A stretch of DNA of 64,000 nucleotides from Corallochytrium limacisporum (taxonomy: Eukaryota; Opisthokonta): positions 94,447 to 158,446 of the forward strand of contig PDIP01000079.1 in assembly GCA_002811645.1 (NCBI GenBank). The letters are read 5' to 3'. The position numbers and the translations under genes are program-made. Below, one piece after another: positions 42,425 through 54,827 of this stretch. Under the pieces are notes generated by a model, which did not search any database, was not told where the DNA came from, and was given only the letters and a program-made list of their open reading frames with translations. Position 1 is the stretch's first letter; the number at the start of each line of letters is the position of its first letter.

Positions 42425-45400
42425 TGCCCTACAAACTTGTTTTCTTAGTTTCTGTTCTAGATCTTGTGTAGACCCAGTATGTTCTTTCGCAATTTAGTCG
42501 CGTCTGTTGTATCCTATTTGAACCATGCCGTCCGACGTACTCATGGACTACTCTCCTCCGTGACTTCCAACTCATTATGTTCTGATGTAGCTTTCATTCT
42601 ACCAAACAGCCCTTGAGCACTGGAATTCTATTTTTCCCCACAAATCGATCTCTTATCTGGAATGTGACTGTGGGCCTCCCAATTTCATTGAACGTTTGTA
42701 GGCCAGGGTGCAGTGCGTGCCATCCCCCCCCACCCCCGTGTGTGTGCCCCACTGCAGAGATGGGTCATGGCTTAGTCCCTCCAAACCGGCTCCTTTGGAG
42801 CCCACACCACCACCACTCCTACGCCCCAGCTTTTCTTCTTCAAGTTCAATACTAAACATTCCCAACCTTTTTCTCGTCTCTACCAGCTTTCCGCCAAAAT
42901 TTAAAACACACACCTCCCTCCCTCCTATTCCATCCGCAGTTCTCCCCCCACCCCCCTTCCTCCCTCCCCCCTTCCCTTCCTTTCCCTCGAGTCCTTGCCA
43001 TTTCCTCCCCTTTCTCCCTTCCTTTCCTTTCTTTTTTTTTTTTCGCAGTCCTCTCGGTGGGTGTGGGACGTGAATCAGCCCCTCCCTTTTCGTTCTCCTC
43101 TTCCGTTCTCGGGAGGCGGGAAGGGTGGGTTGTGAGAGTATGCAGACAAACAGAAAAAAAAAAGAGGGGGAGCCATCCCAAAATAGAGGACAATTTCACT
43201 GTTCTAAGCGTTTTTGCCCTCCCCCCCCCCTACGCATCTCGCCCAAATCAAACGCAAGGGTCAGACATCAAACAGAGATATCCTTGATCCTTGAACACAC
43301 TTTCTTCTCACAGTCATGCACTTGTGAGAGCCATTGGGTAGGAAAATGGGAAAATATGGGAGCGGGGAGGACAACAGCCAAGAGGAAGATATCGATAACA
43401 GCACTTTCTGAAATTGTTGTGTGTGCGGCAAAAGTTAGGGCGACGGGGAGGGAAAAGCAGCCAAAAGGAAGGAAAAGGAAAGAAAAAATGGAACGCCAGA
43501 AGGGAACCCCGAACAGACACCCCCCGCCGCCAAAACTCGTGATGGGGGGAAGGTGTGAAGCGGAGAGAACGATTAATTGGGGGCAGGGGCAGGGGAAGGG
43601 GGGGGGGACTCTTTCAGCTGTACTAACTCGGCCTGACATTCTTGGTTCGGCATTGCTATATGCGGACGGGTGCGAATGAGAGAGGAGTGGGAAGAAGGGA
43701 GAAAATCTCTCCGAGGCCAAGGATGAAAAGTTGCAGAGCCCGCTTCCATAAACAGAGACCGTGCCATGCAAAGACTATGACCGAATGCAGCCTGCCGTGT
43801 GATCTAGTTTGGTTGGTGTGTGTAAAAAGTTATAGATGGATAGGATAAATAGAGGTGAAACATCTGCGATCTGTTAGGCTTCAAAAGTGATTTGGTATTG
43901 ATATCCATACAACAAACGGGAAAGGTGTCGTCTGCAAGGTGTACGGACTGTTATCCGTGTATGGATGTGCGGATCTTTTGTTTTCAGAGCCGCATCAGGA
44001 CATGTGTGTGTGTGTGTGTTTTGTCAGACGTAAGGTACATACACGCCCCTAAAGCGGATACCGACCAGCCGCTTCAGACAAAAAGGTTTTTTGACAAACG
44101 CCTAATGGTGTTCATCTCCGGAACTTCAACCTCTCTCCTCCTCCGTCAGTGACCGTCCCCCCAACTATCAATAAGCGTGCGATACTTAGTCCACAGCAAC
44201 TATTTTTTTGATGAGGCCTGGGGATATGAGAAGGTCTGCGCGGGGGCTTTGCGGCGTATGCGTATGCGAAGTGGTGAAGGACTGGACCACAGGATTCTAG
44301 GAGGACCTCGTTTGAGGCGGTGGCTCCCGCAGCTCCGATGTGGACAAACGGGACCTGAGTTGTTCGGATAATAATGGGGAAGGCCACGCCATGGACAACG
44401 ATCATCATAGTATGAGAGGTATGGCGATGAGAGTTTGACTGGGAAACTGAAGGCTTTCTGCAATGCTTCAACCAAGAAGCATGGAAAAGATTTTTCTTCC
44501 GAAGCCACAACTCTCCTTTACGAAACCGGAGCAACCCCCAGCCGTCCTGAGGCAAAGTAGAAATTTGGGCTGAAAAAAAACAAGAGGCGGAATCTTTTCC
44601 CTAGTTTATTCTCTCTCTTTCCTCTCCTGTGAGTAACGTTTGTTTGTTTGGCATTCAAGTGCGCCTCCTATTGCTCCAACGCCAGCCGCTCAATTCAGCA
44701 GGAGCCCTTCATTAGACCGTGAGCCAAGATCTTCGTCTGTGACCCATGAAAAGATCCAAATTTGGCCCTAGCTCCGGTGACGGTGCAGAGGAAAATCCAA
44801 CATCGGCGATCGTTGCGAGACAGACAGCGCCGAGGAGCATACTGAGGAATGGTCAATGTACGGCGTTCGAAATGCTGGTTCTGTCCCGGTGTGCTGACAA
44901 AGTTGTAAGCCTTCCCGCCCCCCCCAGTCTGCCTGCGCGGTTGCTTCCGCAGAAATAGAAGCGGCAGGTGCATAAGTCAGCAAGCCTCCAGCACAGGAAA
45001 CAAGAACTCACCCAGCCGGTTCCTAAACGAGCGCTGCACGCCTTACCTGCTACAACGTACGCACACAAGAAACAAGAGCGATGCAACGAAGGGAGTGACC
45101 CACCGAACCCCAAGCACGCACGGAGCAACCCAGCACACAAGGGCATAAGCTCAGGAGGCCACAACGCACTGTGCAGCAGCCGAGGCACCTTGAGCCTGTG
45201 CTTGTGTACACGGAGACATCTGCATGCCAAATGTGGTCCAGTTAGGGGGTGGTTTGATTCGCACTAGTTGATTTGTGGTAGTGGTGGCATTTTGAACGAG
45301 TAAGGTTGGGTCGGGGACGAAGGTGAAGTGGTGGGGTGTGCATGCGGAGGTATGGATGGTTACCTTTGTATTTTTGGAACGCCAGGGTATTACGAGACGC

Positions 45401-48400
45401 AAGCGTTGGCATCGGCCGATTTTCGATAGTAGTGAACATTGAGAAAATCTCTATATGCGAGCCATTGCCTTGTACTGGGCCCCAAGGATGCGAGTGAAAT
45501 GAACCAAAATGGCAAGGGTGACACACCGAAGAGGAGGGGAGGGGGCCCATCAACCTGGGACGACCGTGCCTCAGAAGAAGAGGGGGTGACCAGACTAGTA
45601 GTACACACCGTTGTTTTGTCCTTCTCTGCCGTGTGTGTCTTTCAAAGGAGGGAGATATCCATCGCCATATGCACAGCACGAGGAAGCAGCAAGCAAACAA
45701 CTACGGCATCGGAACCGCAGTATATCCAATACTGAGTTCTCACTCCTAAAAAGTTTGTCAGCAAACAACGGGGAGGGAAGGGGCAAAGAAGGGACGGGGG
45801 TGACTGCTTGCGTGTTAGCGTGGTAGAGTGACCTTCAAAAAATCAATGACATCCGCAGCGAAGACGAACACATCACTTCTGGCGGACTCAGAGTGTGAAG
45901 TGGAAGTCCATTACCAAAGTATTGAGAAAGTGGGAGAATTCTTCGAGGAGAGGTATCTCTCCCGCACGACAGGCCATCGAATAATCTTCGCCTAAATATG
46001 ACTGAAACAAGACGAACGATTGCAAGGACAAAAGGGAGGAAGAACAAGCCGCACACTCATAAAAATAGTCTGTAAAAATCTGCCCACAATGTCAGTATAG
46101 CTTTGGGTTTAGTGCTGACTAATTAATAAAAAACTTGTTGCTGTGGATGTTGTGGGTGGACGTCTCACACTTTGCCGGAGATCGTACCGGAACACCGTTG
46201 GCAATCGGGGCTCTGTGTCACCATTTCGTGTTTATCGCTACATACTCAAAGAATGCGCATTTCTCAGTTTGAAATGATGTCTCGCTTGCGCTCTGTGAGT
46301 TCCGCGTCTCTCCCTCTCTGGGCGGCGTTCGAAACTTTCATAGTGGCCCTCTGAGTTATGGCGCTGCCTTCTCCATCTCTCTACCTCCACGCTCTCGTAG
46401 ATCTCTGTGGTGCGTGCGTGTGTTCGCTTGTGTTGCGCTCCAGGGAATCACATACAACTCATACCGTGTCCTGGAGCGGTGAACCGTAGGACTTGCACAT
46501 TTGGTGCTCAGCTCTGTCGATATCGTGTTTTGTCTGCGGTCCTAGGAATGATTTCAGCTGGCTCTGTGTTTACCATGGATTGTACGCTACTGCAAAAGAT
46601 GCTTTATTCCGGTGCAAGAGACACAGCCGAGGAATGCCCGGGGAGACACAACTTACGAGGACGACCTGCCCAGACGACGTCCACCACCACACAGTCACAG
46701 GCACACTGGTTGTGTGCGGACAAAAGGCGACTCTTGTATTTCTGACTGATCATAGTGGAAGATAAACTCACCATCCTGGATGTGGGCATGCTGGACAGAC
46801 AGGAGGGAACGAGTACCATAAACGAGACCCTGGAGGAATTGGTGGATCGTACCATGTTCTACTAAGTCATTCCTCTCTCTGTGTTCAAACGACCAGGCGC
46901 ATACCATACATGCAGGCGTAGGCCGCTGCTTGATGAGTATGGCAACAAACTTAGTCCCGAGTATGAGGAACATACACATTCAAGTGTTGTTCGTATTACC
47001 CCTTCCGGCCCCAGTACATGGATACCATTACAAATTGAAGCCCATTCAAACCCTTGCGAGCATGCGAAGTTCCCCCCATTCCCTTTGTTCGGACGTCGCA
47101 CACATCAGAGGGGACCCGGTTTCGACCTTCCCCATTAACATCCGTCGTCCCTTCCTCTTCCATGTATGCATTGACCCGAAGAGCCTAGTGGGATGCACAA
47201 ATAAAGGTCCATCCAGACAAGTATCAATCGAAATACTCCGCGTCAATTTTATGGGTTAGTTATCTACTATCTCTCTGCCCACCCATCAATCTTTGTCACC
47301 CCAGCTTTCCACAGAATCTTCTTATTGTTTTACCAGCATCCTGCTTTGTTCAAGGAAGCAAGTCTAATGAGTCTAGTTGTGAAGGATTGAGGAATTTTCT
47401 GACTGGGTCCAGAATGTTGTGGTCCCTCGTACTGGAGCAAAGGACACAATTGAGAAGGCCCCTAAGCAGGAGGGACAAAGGGGTGCCAGCAATTGGCTAA
47501 AATCCCAGCCAGTGATGGCGAGGAACCTGACCGTGTGCGTGCCATCGGTTGCTGTTAGTGAGGAGGATCCCATTGCTATGGAGGAAGGAGAGACCACAAG
47601 GAATGTGTTCGGTTGCTGTATGTCTCTAACATGAACATAGGATGATTTTTAGCGACAACGCTTTGTTTGCAACATGCATCGTACTCAACACGGATGACCA
47701 TTCTTGCAACTAGCAATTGGCCTGGCAACATGCATAATTTTTGTTGATCGTCAGCTCTTCCCTTCTCCTTACGATGCCGTCATTAAACCAGATCGAGCCA
47801 GACTCTGAAAGCTCGCCCTTTTGGATGCTCGTCGGACATGTTCCCTTTGGTCCATCCGAAGCGAAGTCACGGAAATAGTTGTGTAGCACGTTCGCTACAT
47901 GGTGATCCGTTCCAATCTTGTGGGGTATTATGATTTCAAAAGTGCCGCCCTGTCCGCTCGATCGACTCTAATTCGTTGGCCGGTGTCCCCGAATGGTCTA
48001 GGGCAGTGATTACACACATTGGCACATGGCAGAAATCATCAGCAAGGCGATAGGGAAGAAGTAATACACCCAATTGAGTTTCACAAACAAAGATTGTGTC
48101 CAGTTCACCATTTGAGCAAATCATCTCACAGAGAGTATCCAAACTTATACATCTCGCCAGACCATCAAATCAAGCCAACACCGTCCACTGCAAATGAGCC
48201 GTTGACACCATCTAGCCAATTGCCTAAACATCCGAATCAGTAGTCACACCCAACGTGGGTAGATCATCTGAACCCTTTGTCCTCCACTACACAACAGCAC
48301 CGCCTCAAACATATAGATCGCGATCAGAACACCTTGCCGTATGCTGCATGTTCCTCTTTTTATGGACGCGTAACACACGGACGGGCAATCACTTTCGATT

Positions 48401-48940
48401 GCAACATTCTAACCGCACAAAAATGAGTGCTCAACATCAGATGCCGCATTACAGGACTGATCTAGGTCAGAGTATTATTCACTGATGCATTGATTCGACA
48501 TGGTCACTCGCCTCCGACCACGATGCATCAATTTACAAAATGCTCGCGTGTTATTGATTATGTATTTATTGATTAAAATTTGATCCCCGGGGGCGTCGCT
48601 GTTTTGCGCAAAACATATGGAGCGGAGGTGGGGGGTGGGGTGTGTTGTCCTCATTCTAAATATGAAGGAGTAAGATTTTCCAAAAAACTGGCTTTGGAAA
48701 TTTCGCAGGCCTAGTGTGCTTGTGTCATTGTCGTCGGGGAATGACAAGGGCCCGAACTATTTTGCTCACTACACACACCATACGGATGCATTGGCTCCCA
48801 ATTTTTTTGCCTTACTTTAGACCCCGCACTCGTTCCCCCCTATCCTCCACACGGGCCAGCAGGTGCACACATTCCGGAAGACGGTGGGAGGACGAGGAGA
48901 GGACAGGAGGCCCGAGTGTTCCACACGGTCTGGGTGAGGG

Positions 48941-48959
48941 GTGTGTGTGTGTGTGTGTG
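48941..48959. repeat. GT microsatellite
   Basis: About nine to ten uninterrupted GT units; a similar short tract is at 44003-44019. Confidence 0.88.
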
Positions 48960-49242
48960 CAAGTCAGCCCAGCAGTCGCCCTGCCCACTTGGGCACCGCC
49001 CGGGGGGTCACACAGAGGAAAACTCCCCCCCCCTCCCCCTCCCTCTGGAAAAGAATGGGAAAAACGACTGGGTTCACGTACGACGGAAGAAAAAGAGGCC
49101 CCGGAAGGCTTTGTGGGCTGAGCGCCCATACGGGCGGCGCGCCAGAAACCGAATCCGAAAAAGAACCGAAGCGCAGGAAAGAAAAAAAAAAAAACCGCGC
49201 GTTCTGACGGGACCACCGCCCGTGTGTGCGCGCTTTGGGGAC

Positions 49243-49300
49243 AGAGAGAGAGAGAGAGACATCGCTGCGGAAGAGAGAGAGAGAGAGACATCGCTGCGGA
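49243..49300. repeat. 29-bp tandem duplication with GA core
   Basis: Two copies of a GA-repeat tract followed by ACATCGCTGCGGA, arranged head to tail. Confidence 0.88.
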
Positions 49301-50033
49301 GTAGCGAGGTCAAACTCTCCTTTTCTTCGCCCTTCTTTCTTTGCCAACTCTTCCGTGCCGCTGGTCCCGGCGAGGTGTCCAACACCACATTTGTGGGGGC
49401 TCACGGCTCAGTGGCCTCCTCACTAATTCTCTCACTCAATCTTGGCTTGCTTCCTTCTGTTGTGCTTTTTCTTGTTGAGAATGGGTTGAGGAGAATGTGT
49501 TGCTAAATCAGCGCGCCACCAGAAAATGGTTGTCACTTTAAGCGCACTTGGCTGTGGTCCTGGGCGGTCCCTGGTCGGCCGGCTGATGTAAGGGGCAAAA
49601 ATGGGATGAAGTCGTTCGCACAGAAGCGCGACAAGCCGTTGGTTCCAAAATCTCCAATCGCGGGACTACGAGGCAACATATACACAAGCCACTGCTGTGA
49701 ACCTTTGCCGTCTGGCTGTTATGCCCTGTGAGTATATCGGAGTGGGACGTTGCGAGCGTCTGTTTCATGTTGTAAGAATGCCTACAGCATGCGATACGAG
49801 TGCGTGGGTGCGGCGCTAGGCAAGCGTGTATGGACGGTTTATATTCGGTGTTGCAGTCATGATATTTGAAGCAAATTGGTAATACCAATAGGGATCTCAC
49901 AGTCACTAAACTATGGGAAACAATCGACAACGGCTAAAGTTTCAATTGCCACGACACTAGTATGCTGTGTGGCATGGTCTAAGGAAAGAGGCAACGGGAA
50001 ACAAAGATTCCAGTTCCCGATAGTTCGATCAAT

Positions 50034-52658
50034 ATGGAGCTTGAAGGCATTTTGAAGAATGCTTTGTCTCCGGACCCCAATGCTCGTGCACAGTCGCTGC
50101 AACAATTGGAGCAAGCGGAGCAGCAATTTTTCCAACAGTTCGTCGTTGCATTGGCAGATCTGTTGGCGGATGAGAGCAAAGGGGATGACACGAGGAGACT
50201 TGCTGGTCTGAGACTAAAGAATACTTTGACCTCTCGTAATGAGGGAATCCGGTCGTCAATGTTCAATCGCTGGCGCAGCATTGAAATTGGTACTCGGCAA
50301 ACCTTGCATGGGACGTTCTTGAGGACACTGGAGTCTCCCAAACCATCCATCGCGCCTATCATTGCTCAGGTTATTTCAAAGGTAGCTTCTGCAGAGTTAA
50401 TGCATGGAGAGTGGCCGGAGCTCATCCATAGTTTACTCAGGAACGTGACAAAGTCCGATCCTAGTATTCCTCTCAAACTCTCCACACTTGAAACCATTGG
50501 CTATGTCTGCGAAGAGGTGCACCCCAGTGTTTTGGCAGCACAATCTAATGAGATTCTCACTGCTGTGGTGCACTGCATGAAGAAAACGGAGCCTTCTGAG
50601 GAGGTACGGGTTACTGCCACGAAGACTCTCAGCAATGCCGTACCCTTTATTCGGGCCAATTTCGAAAGTGAACCGGAAAGGAACTATATCATGCAGATTC
50701 TCTGCGAGAACATGGTAAGCAACATTGTGCCGCTAGTTAAATCAGGCCTAGTCTGCCTGGTGCAGATCGCAGAGCACTACTATGAATATTTGCAGTCTTA
50801 CATGATGGCCCTTTTCCATATCACTACACAATGCCTGAAGAGCAACAATGATGATATTTCCATGCTTGCTTTGGACTTCTGGGACTCAATTTCAACCCAG
50901 GAAAAGGAACTGGAATGTGACAGAATTGAAGCAGAGGAAAGGGGGGAAGCACCCGACACTGTGTCCATGCACTACTGCAGAGGTGCTCTCCCGCAGCTGG
51001 TACCTTTGATCCTTCAGAAGATGACCCTCCAGACGGATGACGTTGAAGATTCTGGACTTAGCATTTCACAGGCTGCTGGCGTGTCACTGAATTTCCTTGC
51101 TGAAACCTGTGAGGATTCGGTTGTCGAGCATGTGATGCCGTTTGTGCGGGATCACATTCAGCACGGCGATTGGCACTATCGGGAAGCAGCCGTGATGGCC
51201 TTTGCCAGCATTTTGGAAGGGCCCAGTATGAAGGTCCTCGACCAACAGGTCCGTGGTGCTCTTCCAGTCATCGCTCAGTTGTTGGGAGACGAAAACGTGC
51301 AAGTGCGGGACTCTGCTGCATGGGCTGTGGGCAAGATATGCGAACAGTATCCAGACGTGTGTCTTCCGGATGAGGTATTTCCTCATCTCATACAAGCTCT
51401 GGCCCCCAATCTGGAATCCGCGCCCAGAGTTGCGGTCAATGTTTGCTGGGCCATTTCGACCCTGTCTGAGGCTGCCTATGAGCAGGCACAGGAGACCCAG
51501 GACAAGGAAATCCCCAACACGTACAAGTTATCTCAGTACTACAAGGACTTGGTGCACAAACTAGTCGCCGTAACCGATCGCCAAGATGCCGACGAGAGCC
51601 ACCTTCGGACTTCTGCATATGATGCCCTCATGGTCCTCATTCAGACTTCTCCGGAGGACTGCTACATGGTCGTTAAGGACATTGCAATGGAAATAATTCA
51701 CCGTCTCCTTGCTGTGGCTGAGATGGATGCCAAGGCTACTAACCAGGATGACAAGCGCCGCATTACACAGATTGTTGGTCTGTTGTGCGGCAATGTCCAA
51801 GCTATGTCGAAACGACTGGTCAAAGCCGATCTTAAGATGGTTGCAGACGCCATCATGAAGGCTGCTTTCCAGCTGCTGGAAACTGCGCAGACCCGCTATG
51901 GTACCGTCCACGAGGATGCCCTGTTGGCCGTAAACATTGTAATGGAGAGACTGGAGGAAGACTTTGCCCCATATCTGGAGCGGTTCCTGCCTTACCTACT
52001 GACCGGGCTTAGGAACATTGAAGAAGCAGAAGTCTGTCATATTTGCGTCGGCATCGTGGGTGACCTGGCTCTTTCTCTCGGCGGCAAGGTTCTGGCCTAC
52101 AACACATTTGATGTCTTCATGGAGGTCCTTGTAGAGAATCTGCGGAACGACAGGCTGGATGACAGTGTCAAGCCCTCCATTCTTTCCGCCTTTGGTGACG
52201 TGGCCCTTGCCTTTGGCCCTCAGTTTCAGCGGTACCTGGGCATTGTTATGGATGTGCTCGCGAGTGCATCGCAGTATTCTGTCGAGACTGATGATTATGA
52301 TAAGTTGGAGTGGATCTACCAACTCCGGGACAATTGTTTAACTGCCTACCAAATGATTGTCCAGGGTCTTGGAACAGAGGGTATATCTGGATTCAATCCC
52401 GCATACACTGTGCATATGCTGGACTTCATTGTCCGAGTAGCCCGGGACCGTGAATCACCAGAGACTGTCCTGTCTAAGGCAGCGGGTCTGTTGGGTGATA
52501 TTGCGCACGTCTTCAAACAGCAGGCAACTCCTTTGCTGAAGGAGCGTGAAGCAGACCTGCTTCATCTCTTGCAGCGCTGCGAGCGAACAAAGACTGCAAA
52601 AACGCGAGACACTGCACGCTGGGCTCACCAGATGGTTACGAAGGCAGCTGCTGCTTGA
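50034..52658 (+). CDS. KPNB1: Importin subunit beta-1 (karyopherin beta)
   Basis: Nuclear import receptor that carries cargo, usually through importin-alpha, across the nuclear pore and releases it on RanGTP binding. The 874-residue protein is built of HEAT repeats throughout and is almost the same length as the human protein (876). The N-terminus MELEGILKNALSPDPNARAQ with QLEQAE is the importin-beta start. Other clear landmarks are GLRLKNTLTSRN, the GDWHYREAAVMAFASILEGP helix pair, VQVRDSAAWAVGKICEQYP, an acidic loop region near the middle, and the late ASQYSVETDDYDKLEWIYQL. No introns. It converges with the RCHY1-like gene, 154 bp between stops. Confidence 0.98.
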   Translation: MELEGILKNALSPDPNARAQSLQQLEQAEQQFFQQFVVALADLLADESKGDDTRRLAGLRLKNTLTSRNEGIRSSMFNRWRSIEIGTRQTLHGTFLRTLESPKPSIAPIIAQVISKVASAELMHGEWPELIHSLLRNVTKSDPSIPLKLSTLETIGYVCEEVHPSVLAAQSNEILTAVVHCMKKTEPSEEVRVTATKTLSNAVPFIRANFESEPERNYIMQILCENMVSNIVPLVKSGLVCLVQIAEHYYEYLQSYMMALFHITTQCLKSNNDDISMLALDFWDSISTQEKELECDRIEAEERGEAPDTVSMHYCRGALPQLVPLILQKMTLQTDDVEDSGLSISQAAGVSLNFLAETCEDSVVEHVMPFVRDHIQHGDWHYREAAVMAFASILEGPSMKVLDQQVRGALPVIAQLLGDENVQVRDSAAWAVGKICEQYPDVCLPDEVFPHLIQALAPNLESAPRVAVNVCWAISTLSEAAYEQAQETQDKEIPNTYKLSQYYKDLVHKLVAVTDRQDADESHLRTSAYDALMVLIQTSPEDCYMVVKDIAMEIIHRLLAVAEMDAKATNQDDKRRITQIVGLLCGNVQAMSKRLVKADLKMVADAIMKAAFQLLETAQTRYGTVHEDALLAVNIVMERLEEDFAPYLERFLPYLLTGLRNIEEAEVCHICVGIVGDLALSLGGKVLAYNTFDVFMEVLVENLRNDRLDDSVKPSILSAFGDVALAFGPQFQRYLGIVMDVLASASQYSVETDDYDKLEWIYQLRDNCLTAYQMIVQGLGTEGISGFNPAYTVHMLDFIVRVARDRESPETVLSKAAGLLGDIAHVFKQQATPLLKEREADLLHLLQRCERTKTAKTRDTARWAHQMVTKAAAA

Positions 52659-52812
52659 GCACAAGACGTGAAAGAATGGCATTCACAATGAAACATAAAC
52701 TAGTAGATTTCATCCTTTATCGCTTGTAGCAATTATCGTATTGGTCTTGGGTCCATCTTCTGGTGCAAACGCCCATCCTCGTGTGCCTTCCAACACCCCA
52801 GCAGGATAGGAC

Positions 52813-53919
52813 CTACTTTAACGACGTGTTGTAACTACCGCACTCTTCGCATTCCACATCTTCGTACTCCAGTGTATCAGAGTCTCTTTCGGTGCGAATT
52901 GTTTCATGGTGGCAGTCGTTGCAACTCCATGTCAATTTCCTGAGGCTGTTCGGCGGTCGGACTCCATTCCCATCAAGTTGGGCTTCTACCGTACGCGAGC
53001 TTGAAGCAACAACAGTTGCAGCCTCCTCTCCGTTACCCTCCATTTCCTCTCGGCTGCGCTTCTTTGCTTGCCTTGCATCCCTTTCCTGTCTCCGCTGACG
53101 AAGCGCCTCGAACTCCAGGCCGCGATTCACTCCACTTCGTCGGCAGATTGGACAGACCAAGTTGGCTGCTTGGAATGAAGCATCTCTGCAATGCAAATGC
53201 AGAACATGGCCGCAGGCCAAAAAGCTGAGAGGCTCACCACAGTCCAGTAGATGCTCCAGACAAGCAGCACATTCATCGTTATCAGATCGCAATCGTTGTA
53301 AGCTTTCGCAGGGATGACTTTCCTTGCGATAAATGTGAATGCATTGCCTGCATTTGTTGCAATGAAAAGCGGCATCCTCCCGTCCCCGCTTGCATTTCCC
53401 GCAGTCCTTACAGTGGAATACAGGAGCTGCACTATATACTTTGCATTTCAAACATACGTTGTCAGCCAAGCGTCTATCGCAATGCCTGCAGACCTCAGTG
53501 ATTCCATTTGGGCGCCCACAAAAGCCGCAGAAGACTTCCTTCACGGTTGACATATTCAAATGGTGTTCCAATTCACGATCGTGGCACCATCGGCAAGGAA
53601 TTGGTTCTTTACAACATGGGGCGATGTATGCAACAAACTTCTCCTTGGGGTGATGGATGCACGGAGGGAAGCTCTGACGGGGACCAAACCGCTTCATCCT
53701 TTTTCGTTTCGGTGATCCTGGCGTTTGCGGGACTTTGCCTCCACGTGCCCGGAGGAGGGCTTGAACACCCTCAAGTTCAGAAATAAATCTGAGCACGACC
53801 TGCCGTGGGCCCAAAGACTCGCCATCTGGCCCCATCTGCAGAGATGACACACCTCGTCGTCCGGTCTCGGAAATGGTCTCCGATATGCCAGTCGAATGAG
53901 TCTGAACCTCCTTTCTCAT
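52813..53919 (-). CDS. CHY-zinc-finger/RING E3 ubiquitin ligase (RCHY1/Pirh2-like)
   Basis: Predicted ubiquitin ligase of 368 residues. After a disordered basic N-terminus it has, in order: a CHY zinc finger (about 87-150, CIHHPKEKF...CCKEPIPCRWCHD), a CTCHY zinc region (about 151-210, VFHCKDCGKCKRGREDAAFH), a RING-H2 finger (217-260, CAAC...CGHVLHLHC...CPICR), and a C-terminal zinc-ribbon-like part (333-360, CNDC...CEEC). This is the order in animal RCHY1 and plant homologues. The N-terminal extension of about 85 residues is longer than in human RCHY1 and contains a Lys/Arg-rich patch. Family members target proteins such as p53 in animals; the substrate here is unknown. Confidence 0.94.
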   Translation of the reverse strand: MRKEVQTHSTGISETISETGRRGVSSLQMGPDGESLGPRQVVLRFISELEGVQALLRARGGKVPQTPGSPKRKRMKRFGPRQSFPPCIHHPKEKFVAYIAPCCKEPIPCRWCHDRELEHHLNMSTVKEVFCGFCGRPNGITEVCRHCDRRLADNVCLKCKVYSAAPVFHCKDCGKCKRGREDAAFHCNKCRQCIHIYRKESHPCESLQRLRSDNDECAACLEHLLDCGEPLSFLACGHVLHLHCRDASFQAANLVCPICRRSGVNRGLEFEALRQRRQERDARQAKKRSREEMEGNGEEAATVVASSSRTVEAQLDGNGVRPPNSLRKLTWSCNDCHHETIRTERDSDTLEYEDVECEECGSYNTSLK

Positions 53920-54827
53920 TTTCTTTATCCGATGCTGTCATACCAGCAAACTAGGCTACTGGCGGAACCATCCTTGAGGACCTGGTCGTTCCTCACCCTT
54001 TCGGAACATTATGAACCGCAGTGATCACGACGTCGAATTCGTTTATCGATACCCATGAAACACAATGTACATGACTTTCCTTTCTTTGTTTTGATAGCTG
54101 ATTACGGAACAAGACCACGGTGCTCATCAGAACCGTGTCCGCCCTGCATAAACATACCCTGGCGAATTCTCAGCGGATGATTGCGCCGTTGAAGATCTTC
54201 CCATAAACCTATCGTCTGACAAAGCCAGTCTCTTCAACAGCGCACAACCCTTCCCCGTTTCCACGCCCTCCTCACCTCGTCTTAAACACTCCCTGAATAT
54301 TATTGATTGATTGGAACAGAATGAAGTATGGTGTATATTAATCAATATATAAAAGTTACCTAGTGTGGGTGCTGGACACCTACTCCGCATTGCGCTGGCA
54401 GTAGAAGAATGAGCATTTGCACCCTCCATGTGTCAGCTCCCCCCCCCCCCGGGGGGGGGGGGGGCGGGTGCCCTGGTCCTTTAGTTTGAATCGGCAAATT
54501 TCAGGGAATTCTATTCCATACATTGGGTACTGGATTCCTCTCGAGATCGCGAATTCCTTGCGCACGGAATGTGCTCGGACGGGAACTTCGACGTTGCCGT
54601 CCGGACTAATGTGTGTGGGAGCGGAAGCGCAGCTCACAGGCGAGGGCGCAACGGACACAACCCCAGGGACGCAATTAAAGCGCCGCTACATGTCCCAAGG
54701 GTGATGAATTTCCTAATGCTATGTGTTCTATCTATGTACAGAGCAAGATACAGTATGGTTTGTGATTTGTCAGCGAGTAAGTCATCTCCAGAAGCACACG
54801 ATTAAATGAGGTGCGAGTTTCACAGCA
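53920..54827. other. Intergenic region with C/G junction
   Basis: About 900 bp between the RCHY1-like start and the SulP stop. It contains a C12 run directly followed by a G14 run (54439-54464). Short ORFs through this run are artefacts. Confidence 0.55.
54439..54464. repeat. Poly-C/poly-G junction (C12G14)
   Basis: Twelve C immediately followed by fourteen G, the same kind of structure as at 1070-1103. Confidence 0.9.

Larger units (their letters stand above)
42425..50033. other. Gene-poor 7.6-kb region
   Basis: No gene could be supported. The 42.7-43.1 kb part is pyrimidine-rich, 43.4-43.6 is purine-rich, and GT repeats occur at 44003-44019 and 48941-48959. Frames at 44112-44555, 45242-45700 and 46881-47259 are not repetitive but have no motif and are open on both strands. 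Spliced or non-coding genes cannot be excluded. Confidence 0.5.
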